Below are positions 36,844 through 45,757 of a stretch of DNA of 64,000 nucleotides, piece by piece; position 1 is the first letter of the stretch; every line of letters begins with the position of its first letter. The DNA is from Methanoregula sp. (GTDB lineage: Archaea > Halobacteriota > Methanomicrobia > Methanomicrobiales > Methanospirillaceae). The DNA lies in the NCBI RefSeq assembly GCF_028679125.1, contig NZ_JAJRCG010000005.1, forward strand, positions 62,001 to 126,000, given 5' to 3'. The notes under the pieces were generated by a model. It saw nothing but the letters and a program-made list of their open reading frames with translations. It searched no databases and was not told the origin of the DNA. Position numbers and translations under genes: made by a program.

Positions 36844-37417
36844 TTCTCACTCTGTTCCGGGAATTGCCGGTCATTGTTTAAATAATGCGTTCATGGGATG
36901 AGCAGCGGTACAGCCGGAAGCGGGTCAGATCAGGATGAAGGTTATAAAACCGGAACAATCCGGAAGAAGTATAGTCTTATGATACACCCCTGCCAGGGAA
37001 CCGAAGGAAAAATGTTCCCTGAAAAATGATTTTTTTAGTTCCGGATGGATGAACATTTTCATCCGCATGAGTGAATCATAAAAAAAAGGTGATTAGGTAA
37101 AGTTCACTTCTAACCCATGGTTAGTATTGAGCCAATTCAGGTTTTTTTTAGATTTGCGCTCCGGAGAACACAAAAATACAGCCCCCCTCTTGCGCCGCCA
37201 GTCCCCGAGGGAGACGGGGCGCTATTAGCGATGCCTCGGCATTACCTTAATCGGGGGCACACACAGGTACAGGTAATACGGCACTATCGCAACCGGGGGA
37301 TGCCCGAGCGGCGGGGGCGGAGGTTTGCCGGGGCCCCCAAGAGAGGTAATGAAAATTTTGTTTCAGGTTTATCGCACGTTTGGTGGATGTTACACAATCA
37401 CCAAAAAAAGGTACGGA
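36844..37417. other. Non-coding region with dispersed repeat copy
   Basis: 574 bp; most of the right half is one copy of a dispersed repeat (see 37079-37410). The left part holds AT-rich DNA and a short hairpin-forming stretch (ggatgaacattttcatcc, near 37045-37062). No gene supported. Confidence 0.5.
37079..37410 (+). repeat. Dispersed ~300-bp repeat, copy A
   Basis: About 330 bp, beginning with ataaaaaaaaggtgatt and ending near the run of A at 37410, that recurs as the reverse complement at 52444-52734. The central 230 bp are nearly identical. The left ends share 'aaaaaaaggtgatt' and 'gagcca', with an insertion in this copy. It contains GC-rich self-complementary stretches (cccccgag, gcctcggc, cccgagcggcggg). 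A frame in both copies stays open, but most of the differences change amino acids, which argues for a non-coding element. Confidence 0.85.
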
Positions 37418-37945
37418 TTACCGGCGCCGGATCACAAAAAGTCCGATGCCGAGAGTAAGGGCCCCGATCACGAACGCTGGATCGAACGGTGATTCCGGTG
37501 TGGGTGTTGGCCATGACGTGGGGACCGTCATTGTTGACCTCCGGATTGTTGTGACCGTTGTCACCGGTACCGTGGGGGTTGTCTCGGCATTCCAATCATA
37601 GGTAACCGGATTGAGCCGGGCATAGAAATCAACCCGCTGGCCATCGATGACCGTGACGGTACCCTTGTATTCATCGTACCCTTTCATCTGGATTCGCACA
37701 TCCAGGGTTCCTGATTTCTCGGAGAAATACGTGATCTTACTGGTTCCGATCTTGACATTGTCCAGCCAGATCGTGGCGCCGCTCGGGACCGTCTCGAAAT
37801 AGACCGTACCTCCGGTTCTTGCAGGAGTTGTTGCCGTGGGGGTTGCGGTTGTCGTATTTTCCGTTGCGGTATCGGCGGTTGCAATCCCTATCGGGAACAA
37901 GAGAAGCAGGAATACCAGACAGATAATGTGGGGAAATCGCTTCAT
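37418..37945 (-). CDS. Secreted PEGA-domain protein with C-terminal anchor
   Basis: 175 residues from the ATG at 37945, where a signal peptide begins ('MKRFPHIICLVFLLLLFPIG'). A Thr-rich linker leads to one PEGA domain ('GTVYFETVPSGATIWLDNVKIG' to 'YARLNPVTYDW', about residues 45-115). A second Thr/Pro-rich linker and a C-terminal hydrophobic helix followed by 'RRR' form a membrane anchor. PEGA domains are found in surface proteins of methanogens. The larger relative at 43993-44958 has the same design with three PEGA units. Confidence 0.85.
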   Translation of the reverse strand: MKRFPHIICLVFLLLLFPIGIATADTATENTTTATPTATTPARTGGTVYFETVPSGATIWLDNVKIGTSKITYFSEKSGTLDVRIQMKGYDEYKGTVTVIDGQRVDFYARLNPVTYDWNAETTPTVPVTTVTTIRRSTMTVPTSWPTPTPESPFDPAFVIGALTLGIGLFVIRRR

Positions 37946-38791
37946 GCCAGTACTTCCTGAACGATGACCTGGACGAACATGGTGCCGGAATCGGTGATTT
38001 TTTATCAACAGGGACGCCGGTTGTTCCCCGGGGGGCTCATTGTACAACTCGGTAAATTGTTGTAAAAAATATGGTTGCCGGCGCTCTTAAAATCATAGGA
38101 TGTTTCCCGTCATCATCTCAAACCCGGGAATTCGGTCAAGGAGGGGCAGCCATAGCCAGGGGATGTAGTTTGTGGAACCCGGGATAATTTCGTACAGTGT
38201 CGATCGTTTTTACATCGACAAATGAGAGGGTACTGGCAGGTGCATCCGGGAGAGCCGGAACCTCCAGAAGGTGTTTGAAGTATGAGATTTTTTCAAGGAT
38301 TATTCCAACGAGGTCTCACTGGATGGATGTGACTGTGATATGGTGAGACCCCGGAATACCACAAGTGTATTCTCTCCTGTTTTGAGCATATCCAGATATA
38401 TGATTTCTGTCCCAATCATCGAACTGGCAATCCCGGGATGCCAACAGAGATCCAGATTTTTATTTTTATAAATCGGTTATTGTGGAACGATAGGATAGTG
38501 TCATTCCGGGAGATGTATAGGTGAAAGATTCGCCAGACTCCGGAAATGTTTCCATCGGAACACGCGTCGCGGAAGGGGGCTCAATCCCACGTACAGGACA
38601 TTGCCTGGAGGCTGGTGAAGAAGAACACGATGAACCACCAGCCATCCCCATTGTTTAAAATCAGGGTACGTTGTCTAACCGGATCGCGTTTGAAAATTTT
38701 CACGCAGGAACCGGGGGGCCGACCGGGTCCCGCGTGAGGGTGCAGTCATGCCAGGGTGCGGGTGCAGCATCCACAAGCCCGCTGTCCGGTG
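37946..38791. other. Non-coding region with a second repeat family
   Basis: About 850 bp without a convincing gene. It contains one copy of the repeat family described at 38277-38434. The rest is AT-rich and shows only short frames. Confidence 0.45.
38277..38434 (+). repeat. Structured dispersed repeat, copy 1
   Basis: About 158 bp, recurring in the same orientation at 41787-41944. Shared blocks: gaagtatgaga, attattccaacgaggt, tggtgagaccccggaata, tattctctc and atatatgatttctgtccc. It contains two stems: ggtctcac (38312-38319) with gtgagacc (38343-38350), and gaata-cac with gtg-tattc (38354-38372). In copy 2 the second stem has changed on both sides and still pairs. Confidence 0.75.
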
Positions 38792-39223
38792 TTATGCACC
38801 GGGAAACGATTGCCCCTCTGCCTGACCCCCATAGGGCATAGAGAAATGGAACTGCTCAATGACCCAGCGGCTCCCGGTGTTTCGCAACACCATTGTTGAC
38901 CTGCCACGCAGGATCTGTTTCTTTGTCCCCTCAACCGTGAATGTGATAGTACATGTTGACGTTGCCCACGCAATCCTGCCTTCACCAGAGATCTTCCGGT
39001 CTGAAAATTCCACCAGCAGAATGGTTGCCTGGCTCATATCACGCTTTATCTGCCGGATAAAGTCCTTATGATCCGCGATCACTTCATCCGGTCCACTGCC
39101 AAATCCGCTGATATCGGGGGAGAATAACGCCGATAGTGTTTTTTTGTCCTTCTTCCGGTATGCGGTGCCATAAGCAGCCATGGTCTCTATTACTTCTGCA
39201 TTCTGGGTTTCCGTCAGTGTCAT
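38792..39223 (-). CDS. SnoaL/NTF2-like family protein
   Basis: 143 residues in the NTF2/SnoaL fold: 'VIETMAAYGTAYRKKDKKTLSALFSPD' (helix and first strand), 'ATSTCTITFTVEGTKKQILRGRSTMVLRNTGSRWVIEQFHFSMP' (curved sheet). The family holds ketosteroid isomerases and many proteins of unknown substrate, so no reaction can be assigned. No signal peptide. A near-perfect 26-bp palindrome lies 242 bp upstream of its ATG and may take part in its control. Confidence 0.82.
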   Translation of the reverse strand: MTLTETQNAEVIETMAAYGTAYRKKDKKTLSALFSPDISGFGSGPDEVIADHKDFIRQIKRDMSQATILLVEFSDRKISGEGRIAWATSTCTITFTVEGTKKQILRGRSTMVLRNTGSRWVIEQFHFSMPYGGQAEGQSFPGA

Positions 39224-39778
39224 AATACTTAGTGATTATTACCGATCAATTATCTTTTTTGGTTTTTTTACCGGAAAACGAAGGGAATACCTGAACATGA
39301 TACGATACCCGGTTTTGTCAGACGGGCTGGGAATGAGGGGGAAATTTCAAAGATATTCGGAATACCCGCCATCTGTTTGGATTACGGTATTCTACCGAGC
39401 ATGGTTTTCAAACAGACCCTCCTAAAAATTTCAATCGCGATCATGAGGTGTCAGTTGGGGAGGCGATTGCAGGATAATTATCCTACAATCGGGTTGAACA
39501 TCCTACAATTGCGATGTCCGGCGTGAGAGGGTTTGCTGATCAACCAGACCCTGCATGAAAAAATGCGCAGGGGGCAAGGGTTGCGTAAAATTTTTATCGC
39601 GGATCGATTGCGAGGCTGATAATGCTGCAACGATTCACTCAGGTTTTTAGAAGGTGGCGTTCACTACCGATATTCACGGAGGAATTATGAGAGAAGCGCG
39701 GGGATCAGGAGATCGGGGCGAATTCCTTTGGGGAACCAGCCTGGGAACAGGCATATTCGCTGCCGCGGGATGGGAAAT
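39224..39778. other. Intergenic region containing a palindrome
   Basis: 555 bp between the SnoaL-like gene and the REC-PAS kinase gene, both on the minus strand. No frame is convincing. The notable element is the palindrome at 39465-39490 with an extra half site to its right. Confidence 0.45.
39465..39490. promoter_or_regulatory. 26-bp near-perfect palindrome with extra half site
   Basis: gattgcaggataattatcct followed by acaatc forms a palindrome with one mismatched pair; the central ggataattatcc is exact. A third half site (tcctacaattgcgat) follows at 39501-39515. The arrangement resembles a dimeric regulator's operator with an additional half site. It lies upstream of the minus-strand SnoaL-like gene, but the regulated gene is inferred from position only. 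Confidence 0.45.
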
Positions 39779-41263
39779 CTACTGAATTTTCCGGTATGCC
39801 CCTTTTGGAACAATCATCTCGAACCGTGCACCCTGGCCGAAAATACCGGTTTCCCGGATGGAGATATCGGTAATACCCAGGATCTCACGGGCGAGGAAGA
39901 GACCCAGACCGGTATTTCTCCCAAAACCTTTCTCGAACAGATGCTTCCTGAATTCATCCGGAATGCCCGTGCCATCGTCCTCACAGACCAGGTGGAGTTC
40001 ACCATCCATCTCCTGAAGGGCAAATGCCATCGTCTTCACGTGTTCGCCATGACGGATGGCGTTATCAATCAGGTTGTAAATCACCTTCTCAAAGAGAGGA
40101 TCGGTAAAGATTTCCCAGCCCGGATCCGCTACCTGGATCGTGATGCCGGGACACGAGTATGCTGCCACCACCTGTCGGATAGAGACTGCCGGGTTCAGCC
40201 AGATGGGGGACTGGATCCCGATCTCCTGGTAATCCCGCATAAACTCGACATGTCGGTTGATGGTTGCAACAATGTCGGTGCACTGTCCGAGATATCCGGT
40301 TGTCTTTGTATCGGTCACTTCATCCCCGGCAAGGGAAAGATACGCATTCAGGGCGGTAAGTTTGTTGAGGATATCGTGCCGGGTGATGCTGTTGAGCATG
40401 CCCAGTTTTTCCAGGGTCTGCTGCATGGCATGTTCGGTCTTTTTCCTCTCCGATATATCGACAAGGATGCCGCGGATACCGGTACAGCGGTTGTTCTGGA
40501 GAACACGCGTCGTGTATACCAGACAGGGGATTCGTGTACCGTCGCGTTTCATGCAGGTATACTCGTGTCCCGCGGTCGTCCCCCCGCGTGCGATCATTCC
40601 GATGCCCTGCCTGACCGGTTCCCGGTCCTCGGGAATGATATGGTCGAACAGGTTCAGGCCACGTTCCAGATCCCCACGGGTATAACTGAAGAACCTGAGG
40701 CTGTTGTCATTGACAAGGGTTAATTTTCCGGTGAGGTCGCATTCAAAGACAATCTCCGGGAGGAGATCGATGAATTCGCGGAATTTTTGCTCGCTTTCCT
40801 GAAGGGCTTCATTTGCCCGTTGCAGATCCCGCGTCCTTTCCTTCACCCGCTCTTCGAGCTTTGCATGTTCCCGCTGGTAGGCCAGGTCAAGCCCGAATTT
40901 GTAGAGGGAGATCTCGATCTCGGTCTGGAGTGCCCGTTCAGATAGGGGTTTGATGAGGTAGCCGTACGGCCGTGTCTTTTTTGCCTGCCCGACAAGTTCG
41001 GGCTCCGCGTATGCCGTAAGATAGATAATCGGGATATTGTGGGTAGAATGGATCTTTTCAGCGGCATCTATCCCGGAGAGTTTTCCTGCCAGGTGGATAT
41101 CCATCAGGATCAGATCAGGTACTCCGGCCTCCACGAGATCGATTGCCTTTTCCCCGGTAGAGGCCACTCCCGCTACCTGGTATCCGAGAGTAGTGAGAAC
41201 CGTTTGTATATCCAGTGCGGTGATCGCATCATCTTCAACGATCAGGATAGTGTTCTTCGCCAT
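39779..41263 (-). CDS. Receiver-PAS-histidine kinase hybrid
   Basis: 494 residues from the ATG at 41263 ('MAKNTILIVEDDAITALDIQ'). A receiver domain (about 1-125) has the acidic pair 'EDD', phospho-acceptor Asp in 'LILMDIHL' and Lys in 'YLIKPLSE'. A coiled linker leads to a PAS domain (about 155-275, 'FIDLLPEIVFECDLTGKLTLVN'). The H-box is 'SITRHDILNKLTALNAYLSL' (around residue 300), followed by HATPase motifs 'YNLIDNAIRHGEH', 'CEDDGTGIP', 'TGLGLFLAREI'. No membrane helices, so it is cytosolic and probably receives phosphate from another kinase. Its kinase half resembles the 7TM kinase at 7129-8832. Confidence 0.93.
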   Translation of the reverse strand: MAKNTILIVEDDAITALDIQTVLTTLGYQVAGVASTGEKAIDLVEAGVPDLILMDIHLAGKLSGIDAAEKIHSTHNIPIIYLTAYAEPELVGQAKKTRPYGYLIKPLSERALQTEIEISLYKFGLDLAYQREHAKLEERVKERTRDLQRANEALQESEQKFREFIDLLPEIVFECDLTGKLTLVNDNSLRFFSYTRGDLERGLNLFDHIIPEDREPVRQGIGMIARGGTTAGHEYTCMKRDGTRIPCLVYTTRVLQNNRCTGIRGILVDISERKKTEHAMQQTLEKLGMLNSITRHDILNKLTALNAYLSLAGDEVTDTKTTGYLGQCTDIVATINRHVEFMRDYQEIGIQSPIWLNPAVSIRQVVAAYSCPGITIQVADPGWEIFTDPLFEKVIYNLIDNAIRHGEHVKTMAFALQEMDGELHLVCEDDGTGIPDEFRKHLFEKGFGRNTGLGLFLAREILGITDISIRETGIFGQGARFEMIVPKGAYRKIQ

Positions 41264-41995
41264 GTAACCTGCTCCATGGATATTGGCAGACATTCTACTT
41301 TGATTTTTTCAGGACCGAAATGCCGTGGCCTCCGGAGAGGCGATGGGGAGCCGGACGAAAAGAGTTCGTTCGTCATTTTTCCTCATCGCTGACATACAGA
41401 TTGATTGCCGATCTCGGTCTTTTGCCGGTTTACGGTGATTGTTTCATTGGTAGATTCTGAAATGCCAATCCGAGAAATCTTTGATCCATGATCTGACGCT
41501 TTTGGGGGCCTGAGATCCTGCCGTGGAGGGCGGTCCTGGTAGCGAATCCTCAGGATTACCGGAAGAATCACGCGATAGTAGAGAATTATCTGCATTTGGC
41601 GTCGCAATACGTCAGGTTCACGAGGGGACCCGGAGTGCAGGTGGGGACAATCGTCGTTTGCTTTCAGTGAGAGATCAATCTTCGAGAACACGAGGATACG
41701 TCTGGCAGGTTTTTGGCATTTTCATGCCGGGATGAGAGATTATACGCAGAGGCTGATGAAAGAGCACTGACTGCCCGGGAGCTGATGAAGTATGAGAAGA
41801 CGTTCCAGGAATTATTCCAACGAGGTCCCACCAGAGATATGACTGGGATAATGGTGAGACCCCGGAATACTCTAAAGAGTATTCTCTCTGGAGTTGAGCA
41901 CCCCACGATATATGATTTCTGTCCCCATCCTCAAACTGCCAGTTCGATTATTGGGACAGAAAAAATAAGCAATGTTTTTTCAAAAACCAATTCTC
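41264..41995. other. Non-coding region with structured repeat copy 2
   Basis: About 730 bp. The right part holds the second copy of the repeat at 41787-41944, ending about 50 bp before the secreted-protein gene at 41996. In the left part of the repeat a frame encodes 'EADERALTARELMKYEKTFQ', which looks like a coding remnant. No intact gene supported. Confidence 0.45.
41787..41944 (+). repeat. Structured dispersed repeat, copy 2
   Basis: Second copy of the family at 38277-38434. The second stem here is gaatactct / agagtattc (41865-41884), a perfect pairing although the inner bases differ from copy 1. The first stem is ggtcccac (41824-41831) with gtgagacc (41854-41861), one mismatch. It lies just upstream of the secreted-protein/wHTH gene pair. 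Confidence 0.75.
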
Positions 41996-42442
41996 ATGTC
42001 GAAAAGACTGGGAGTTGTTGCGATGATGCTTCTGTTGATTGCATCATTCGCAGGAGTATCGGCAAATGAACAAGTATCTGCTGTCAGCAACGGAGGTTAC
42101 AGCGTTGAACCGGTATACGATACCGGCAACGATTTGATACGAATCCAGTCGGTTTATGCAACGATAACCCAGGGCACGACAAACTGGCATACAAAATCCG
42201 TTACCTCCACCATCACTTCATTGAACGTGGATCTGAACTGGGGTACTCCAGCGAATTCACTCCGACTGACCGTGTATTCTCCGGATGGGTACACGTTCGG
42301 TCCCTACTATGACAGTTATGACGGTTCAAATAACGGGCGTATCAACCTGAACATCATCAACAATGATGGTATTGCAAAGGGAACCTGGTATTACGAGGTG
42401 TACGGCTACAGTGTCACAGGATCACAAGGTTATTACATCTGA
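41996..42442 (+). CDS. Secreted protein, PPC-like beta domain
   Basis: 148 residues from the ATG at 41996 (an ATG at 41972 is in frame). A signal peptide 'MSKRLGVVAMMLLLIASFAGVSA' is followed by 'NGGYSVEPVYDTGND' and a beta-rich domain ('SLNVDLNWGTPANSLRLTVYSPDG', 'GIAKGTWYYEVYGYSVTG'). The latter resembles pre-peptidase C-terminal or bacterial beta-sandwich domains that sit outside the cell. The mature start shares the string GGYSVEP with the next gene's product. The pair is 18 bp apart and forms an operon. Confidence 0.75.
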   Translation: MSKRLGVVAMMLLLIASFAGVSANEQVSAVSNGGYSVEPVYDTGNDLIRIQSVYATITQGTTNWHTKSVTSTITSLNVDLNWGTPANSLRLTVYSPDGYTFGPYYDSYDGSNNGRINLNIINNDGIAKGTWYYEVYGYSVTGSQGYYI

Positions 42443-42460
42443 ATTGAGATGTATCATTAA

Positions 42461-43162
42461 ATGAGACATCCATCAATTGTCCTCTTTTTTCTGCTGATGG
42501 TTGGGGTCACTGTCGCAATAGTCCAGGGAGGCTATTCGGTAGAACCCTATTCACCCCAGAGCGGGCCTTCAGATATGCTTGGCGCCGACAGTACAATCTC
42601 TTTTTTTGAACTTCCGCTCTGGATCCAGATTGTCTGGTTCCTCGGCGTTCTTGGGGCAATGGCTGGGGCGATCAAATTCGGACCCCTTGTTTTAGGAAAA
42701 GTCAGGGCAGTCCTGCACAATAAAAACCGTATGGTCATACTGGAATATATTGGGTGCAATCCCGGGTGTACTCTTGCAGATCTTTTAAAAAATACTGACA
42801 TGAACCGGGGAACCGCCAGGTATCATCTTTGCCTGTTACTCATCCAACAAAAAGTAATCAGGAAGAAAAACGGGAAACTGAGTTACCTGTTCACCAATGG
42901 CGGGATACAGCTCAACAGAAAACAAGTCTACGGATATATCATGAATCCCTCAAAGCGGGAGATCATGGATACAATTCTCGGCACGCCGGGCATCAGTAAC
43001 AAGGAACTTGCCGAGCGTCTCGAGGTTACCCAGAGCACGATCTCCTGGCATCTCCAGCCGCTCCTTGACGAAGAGATGGTTGTGACCCGGTGGGACGGCA
43101 GGTACCTGAACTACTTCGTTTCCCCAAAGACGGAGGATATCCTGAATGAATATCGCAAATAA
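42461..43162 (+). CDS. Membrane-anchored tandem winged-helix regulator
   Basis: 233 residues. An N-terminal signal/anchor helix (residues 5-21), then 'QGGYSVEPYSPQSGP' and a second hydrophobic helix (about 52-75, 'LWIQIVWFLGVLGAMAGAI'). The C-terminal part carries two winged-helix DNA-binding domains: 'MVILEYIGCNPGCTLADLLKNT' with 'RGTARYHLCLL' (about 90-145) and 'REIMDTILGTPGISNKELAERLEVTQSTISWHLQPLLDE' (about 165-225). Such membrane-bound two-wHTH regulators are common in Methanomicrobia and sense the cell surface. The upstream secreted protein is the likely partner. Function otherwise unknown. Confidence 0.85.
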   Translation: MRHPSIVLFFLLMVGVTVAIVQGGYSVEPYSPQSGPSDMLGADSTISFFELPLWIQIVWFLGVLGAMAGAIKFGPLVLGKVRAVLHNKNRMVILEYIGCNPGCTLADLLKNTDMNRGTARYHLCLLLIQQKVIRKKNGKLSYLFTNGGIQLNRKQVYGYIMNPSKREIMDTILGTPGISNKELAERLEVTQSTISWHLQPLLDEEMVVTRWDGRYLNYFVSPKTEDILNEYRK

Positions 43163-43271
43163 AAGCGTATATCACCCTTTTTCTCTGTTTTAACGGGATG
43201 GATGGGAAAAATATTTGGTTCATGATCAGGCTTTTTTCAGAGGCGACTGACCCGTTCCATACCTATAACCG

Positions 43272-43595
43272 ATGACAACTGTAATCAGCAGTATGAGCAG
43301 CACAATGGATTTTATTTCCCTGATCCGACCAAAACGCCTGGATTTTCTTACCACGATGACACCAGAAGAGCAGACTGCGATGGAAGAGCACCGGGAATAT
43401 GTCAGGAACATGATTGCACAGGGACAAATATTCCTTGACTGCGGTTCTCCGGATGGCACAATCGGGATACTCATTTATCGTGTGGATTCCGCAATCGAGG
43501 CCCGGCGTCTTTTTTATTCCGACCCGGCAGTCATCGCAGGCATCGGGTATCCCGAGCTGTACCCGCTGACTATCGGGCATCTTGCAGCCAGCTGA
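43272..43595 (+). CDS. YCII-related protein
   Basis: 107 residues from the first ATG; an internal ATG at 43305 ('MDFISLIRPKR') fits the family start better. The body 'FISLIRPKRLDFLTTMTPEEQTAMEEHREYVRNM' with 'GQIFLDCGSPDGTIGI' and 'SAIEARRLFYSDPAVIAG' matches the YCII fold (ferredoxin-like dimer), including the conserved His and the 'DPxxxAG' motif. The family has a few known peroxidase or hydrolase members but generally no assigned function. Confidence 0.75.
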   Translation: MTTVISSMSSTMDFISLIRPKRLDFLTTMTPEEQTAMEEHREYVRNMIAQGQIFLDCGSPDGTIGILIYRVDSAIEARRLFYSDPAVIAGIGYPELYPLTIGHLAAS

Positions 43596-43706
43596 GCGGT
43601 TCGTCCCGTATGTTCCGGCGCAGCCCTGAACCGGGGTAGTCAGACCCCGGGGTCAGACCGATGGCAGCAAAATGAGGTATTTGTGAAAAGACACTAAAAA
43701 AACATC

Positions 43707-43889
43707 ATGACGGAAAAACGAACGTGCGATAAATGTGGGAAAGAGGCGATCGGGTTCCAGTCAATCGGTTGCTGTTTTGCGTATGTCTGCCAGGACCATG
43801 CCGAAAGTCTCCTCCTGGACTTAAAACCCGGGGAGAAGAAGTCATCCGGGGAGTGTTACGTTGAACGATTCGATACCGATGAGCGCTGA
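43707..43889 (+). CDS. Small zinc-finger protein
   Basis: 60 residues. 'CDKCGKEA' at residues 7-14 and 'CCFAYVCQDHAES' at about residues 22-34 give a CxxC...C..CxxH treble-clef/B-box-like zinc site. No other domain. A poly-A run precedes the ATG (ctaaaaaaacatc), and the next gene is a PEGA protein about 100 bp downstream. Function unknown. Confidence 0.6.
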   Translation: MTEKRTCDKCGKEAIGFQSIGCCFAYVCQDHAESLLLDLKPGEKKSSGECYVERFDTDER

Positions 43890-43992
43890 TCATTTCCCCC
43901 GACCTCCACCATCAGCAAGACCTTCCGCTGAATACCTGTAAATTCCTGTCATTCACCCATACTCTTATCATCACCTATCCCTACTTCGCAGT

Positions 43993-44958
43993 ATGTCCTT
44001 CAGACATGTGAAAAGCGTGATACTCGTCACGCTCCTTCTCCTTCTTGCCGTACACGCCCAGGGTCTTGAGCCCGGCAGGATCGTCGTCCACTCAACGCCT
44101 TCGGGCGCAGTCGTGTGTATTGATGCGGTGTACTGCGACACCACGGATGCAATTTTCACGGTCACCGGCAATACCTGGCACTCGGTCATTGTTACGAATA
44201 AAGGGTACGTGGAATGGTCCGACACGGTCTTTGTGAGCTCCAACCAGAACCGCGTGGTTAACGCAGAGATGGAACTCAACCCGTCTGCCACCGTTATCCA
44301 GGTTGATATCACACCGGGCGGCGGGACCATCTGCCTCGACACCAGCCAGTGTCACGCGAACGTTGGAGCGGGAAGCAGCTCCGGCAGCACGCAGTTTACG
44401 GGAGCCAGCGAAGGATATCACACAATAACAGTCGAAAGCCCGTCCGGTTACCTGGATTACTATACGCCGGTGTACGTGTATCTCGCAAAGACCACGTATG
44501 TCACCATTAATTTGAAACCCCTTATCTCCACGGTAACCCACATCACTCCCGTTGTTACTCCCACCAGGGGAACCGGTGTAGTCCGGGTCTACGTGGACCA
44601 GACGGGCAGCACCATCTGCCTTGATAACACGGACTGCAGGATAAATGTTGGCGGGACTGCCGCGGGATCCGGCACGACACTTTTTACCAATGTAACGGCG
44701 AACTATGCGCACTCGATCAGTGTTACCGCGGACGGGTACAGACCCTATGCAACCCAGGTCACGGTAAGCAAAGACCTGGTCACGACCGTGGATGTATCCC
44801 TGCAGCCGCTCGCGGTTGATACAACCACCACAACGACTGGCACACCCGTGGAACCCACCCTCCTGCCATCCCGGGCCGCCGGGCTTGATGCGTTACCGGT
44901 ACTCGGGGCACTCGTCCTGTGCGGTGCGATCTTCCTGTTCCGGAAAAACGGCAGATAA
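43993..44958 (+). CDS. Secreted triple-PEGA surface protein
   Basis: 321 residues with a signal peptide ('VILVTLLLLLAVHAQG'), three PEGA-type domains and a C-terminal helix followed by 'FRKNGR' (membrane anchor). Each unit carries a Cys pair: 'GAVVCIDAVYCDTT', 'GTICLDTSQCHAN' and 'STICLDNTDCRIN', spaced about 90-130 residues apart and probably forming disulfides. Thr-rich linkers join the last PEGA unit to the anchor. The protein sits on the outer face of the membrane. Role unknown. Confidence 0.87.
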   Translation: MSFRHVKSVILVTLLLLLAVHAQGLEPGRIVVHSTPSGAVVCIDAVYCDTTDAIFTVTGNTWHSVIVTNKGYVEWSDTVFVSSNQNRVVNAEMELNPSATVIQVDITPGGGTICLDTSQCHANVGAGSSSGSTQFTGASEGYHTITVESPSGYLDYYTPVYVYLAKTTYVTINLKPLISTVTHITPVVTPTRGTGVVRVYVDQTGSTICLDNTDCRINVGGTAAGSGTTLFTNVTANYAHSISVTADGYRPYATQVTVSKDLVTTVDVSLQPLAVDTTTTTTGTPVEPTLLPSRAAGLDALPVLGALVLCGAIFLFRKNGR

Positions 44959-45181
44959 TCCTTTTTTATAGAGTGCGGTGCGAAGAACTGCCGGCTGCAA
45001 TCCGCCCTGTCGGGCCGGTTCACGCGATCCTGCCGGACAAGGGAGACCGGTTAAAAAATTTGATCGCAATCCATTGATCATCGGGGTTCAGGGAAGGATC
45101 GAAAGGGGAGGATCGGTCTTACGCGTACGAGGTAATCCAACGATAAAAAGATCTATTAGTCAGGATCGTGAATATTTTACC

Positions 45182-45427
45182 ATGTTTGAATCCAATAAAC
45201 CGACAGTAGAAGACACCGAAGAGAACCGGGCAATCTGCAGGCAGTACTGCAAAAATTGCCAGAACTACAAGAAACACAATCTGGAACAATTCCAGCCAAA
45301 CGAACTGTTCTGCGGATGCGGCCAGTCGTCAGAAACGGGCATGAAAGTCATTGGCTGTTTCTGCCCGGCCTGCCCGCTCTTCACGAAGTACCATCTCCGC
45401 GGCGGGTATTTCTGCGTCCGACGCTAG
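45182..45427 (+). CDS. Cys-rich DUF2769-type small protein (copy 2)
   Basis: 81 residues from the ATG at 45182; the frame is open further upstream but the start aligns exactly with the paralogue at 33074-33319. Shared pattern: 'VEDTEENRAICRQYCKNC', 'LFCGCG', 'CFCPAC' and 'GYFCVRR'. The Cys set suggests a bound metal or Fe-S cluster. A TATA-like sequence (tctattagtcaggat region, near 45150) precedes it. Function unknown. Confidence 0.82.
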   Translation: MFESNKPTVEDTEENRAICRQYCKNCQNYKKHNLEQFQPNELFCGCGQSSETGMKVIGCFCPACPLFTKYHLRGGYFCVRR

Positions 45428-45757
45428 ATCTTTTTCTTTGATTATCATTTTATATTCACCCCGTGCCGAAGATCCCTGAAGACCCGGACAGGGAGTAGTA
45501 AATCTCTTAAAACCGCAATTGCGGGAGATCACAGCTGAGACAAACGTGCCCGAACGATATTCCCGGTCAGAGAAGGCACGTGTTGAATGGGATCACCGGA
45601 TCGTACCTGCACGACATATCGACACGAAAGGTTGAGACCGGTATTTCACATCATCATGCCGTGATCCTCCCGGTAAAAACCGGCTCATGGATCCGGGCAC
45701 GTTTCGTCCGGGACAATTTAATAATCCCTTTATCGATGCAGGTGCAACGTCCATGCC
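45428..45757. other. Intergenic region, no gene seen
   Basis: 330 bp between the DUF2769 gene and the MFS gene, both on the plus strand. A small frame at 45580 is open but has no start signal or recognisable content. Confidence 0.35.

Noticed and set aside
37117-37458. 113-residue frame inside dispersed repeat copy A, shared with copy B
   Set aside because: Differences between the copies mostly change amino acids, so there is no sign of protein-level selection; treated as a non-coding repeat.
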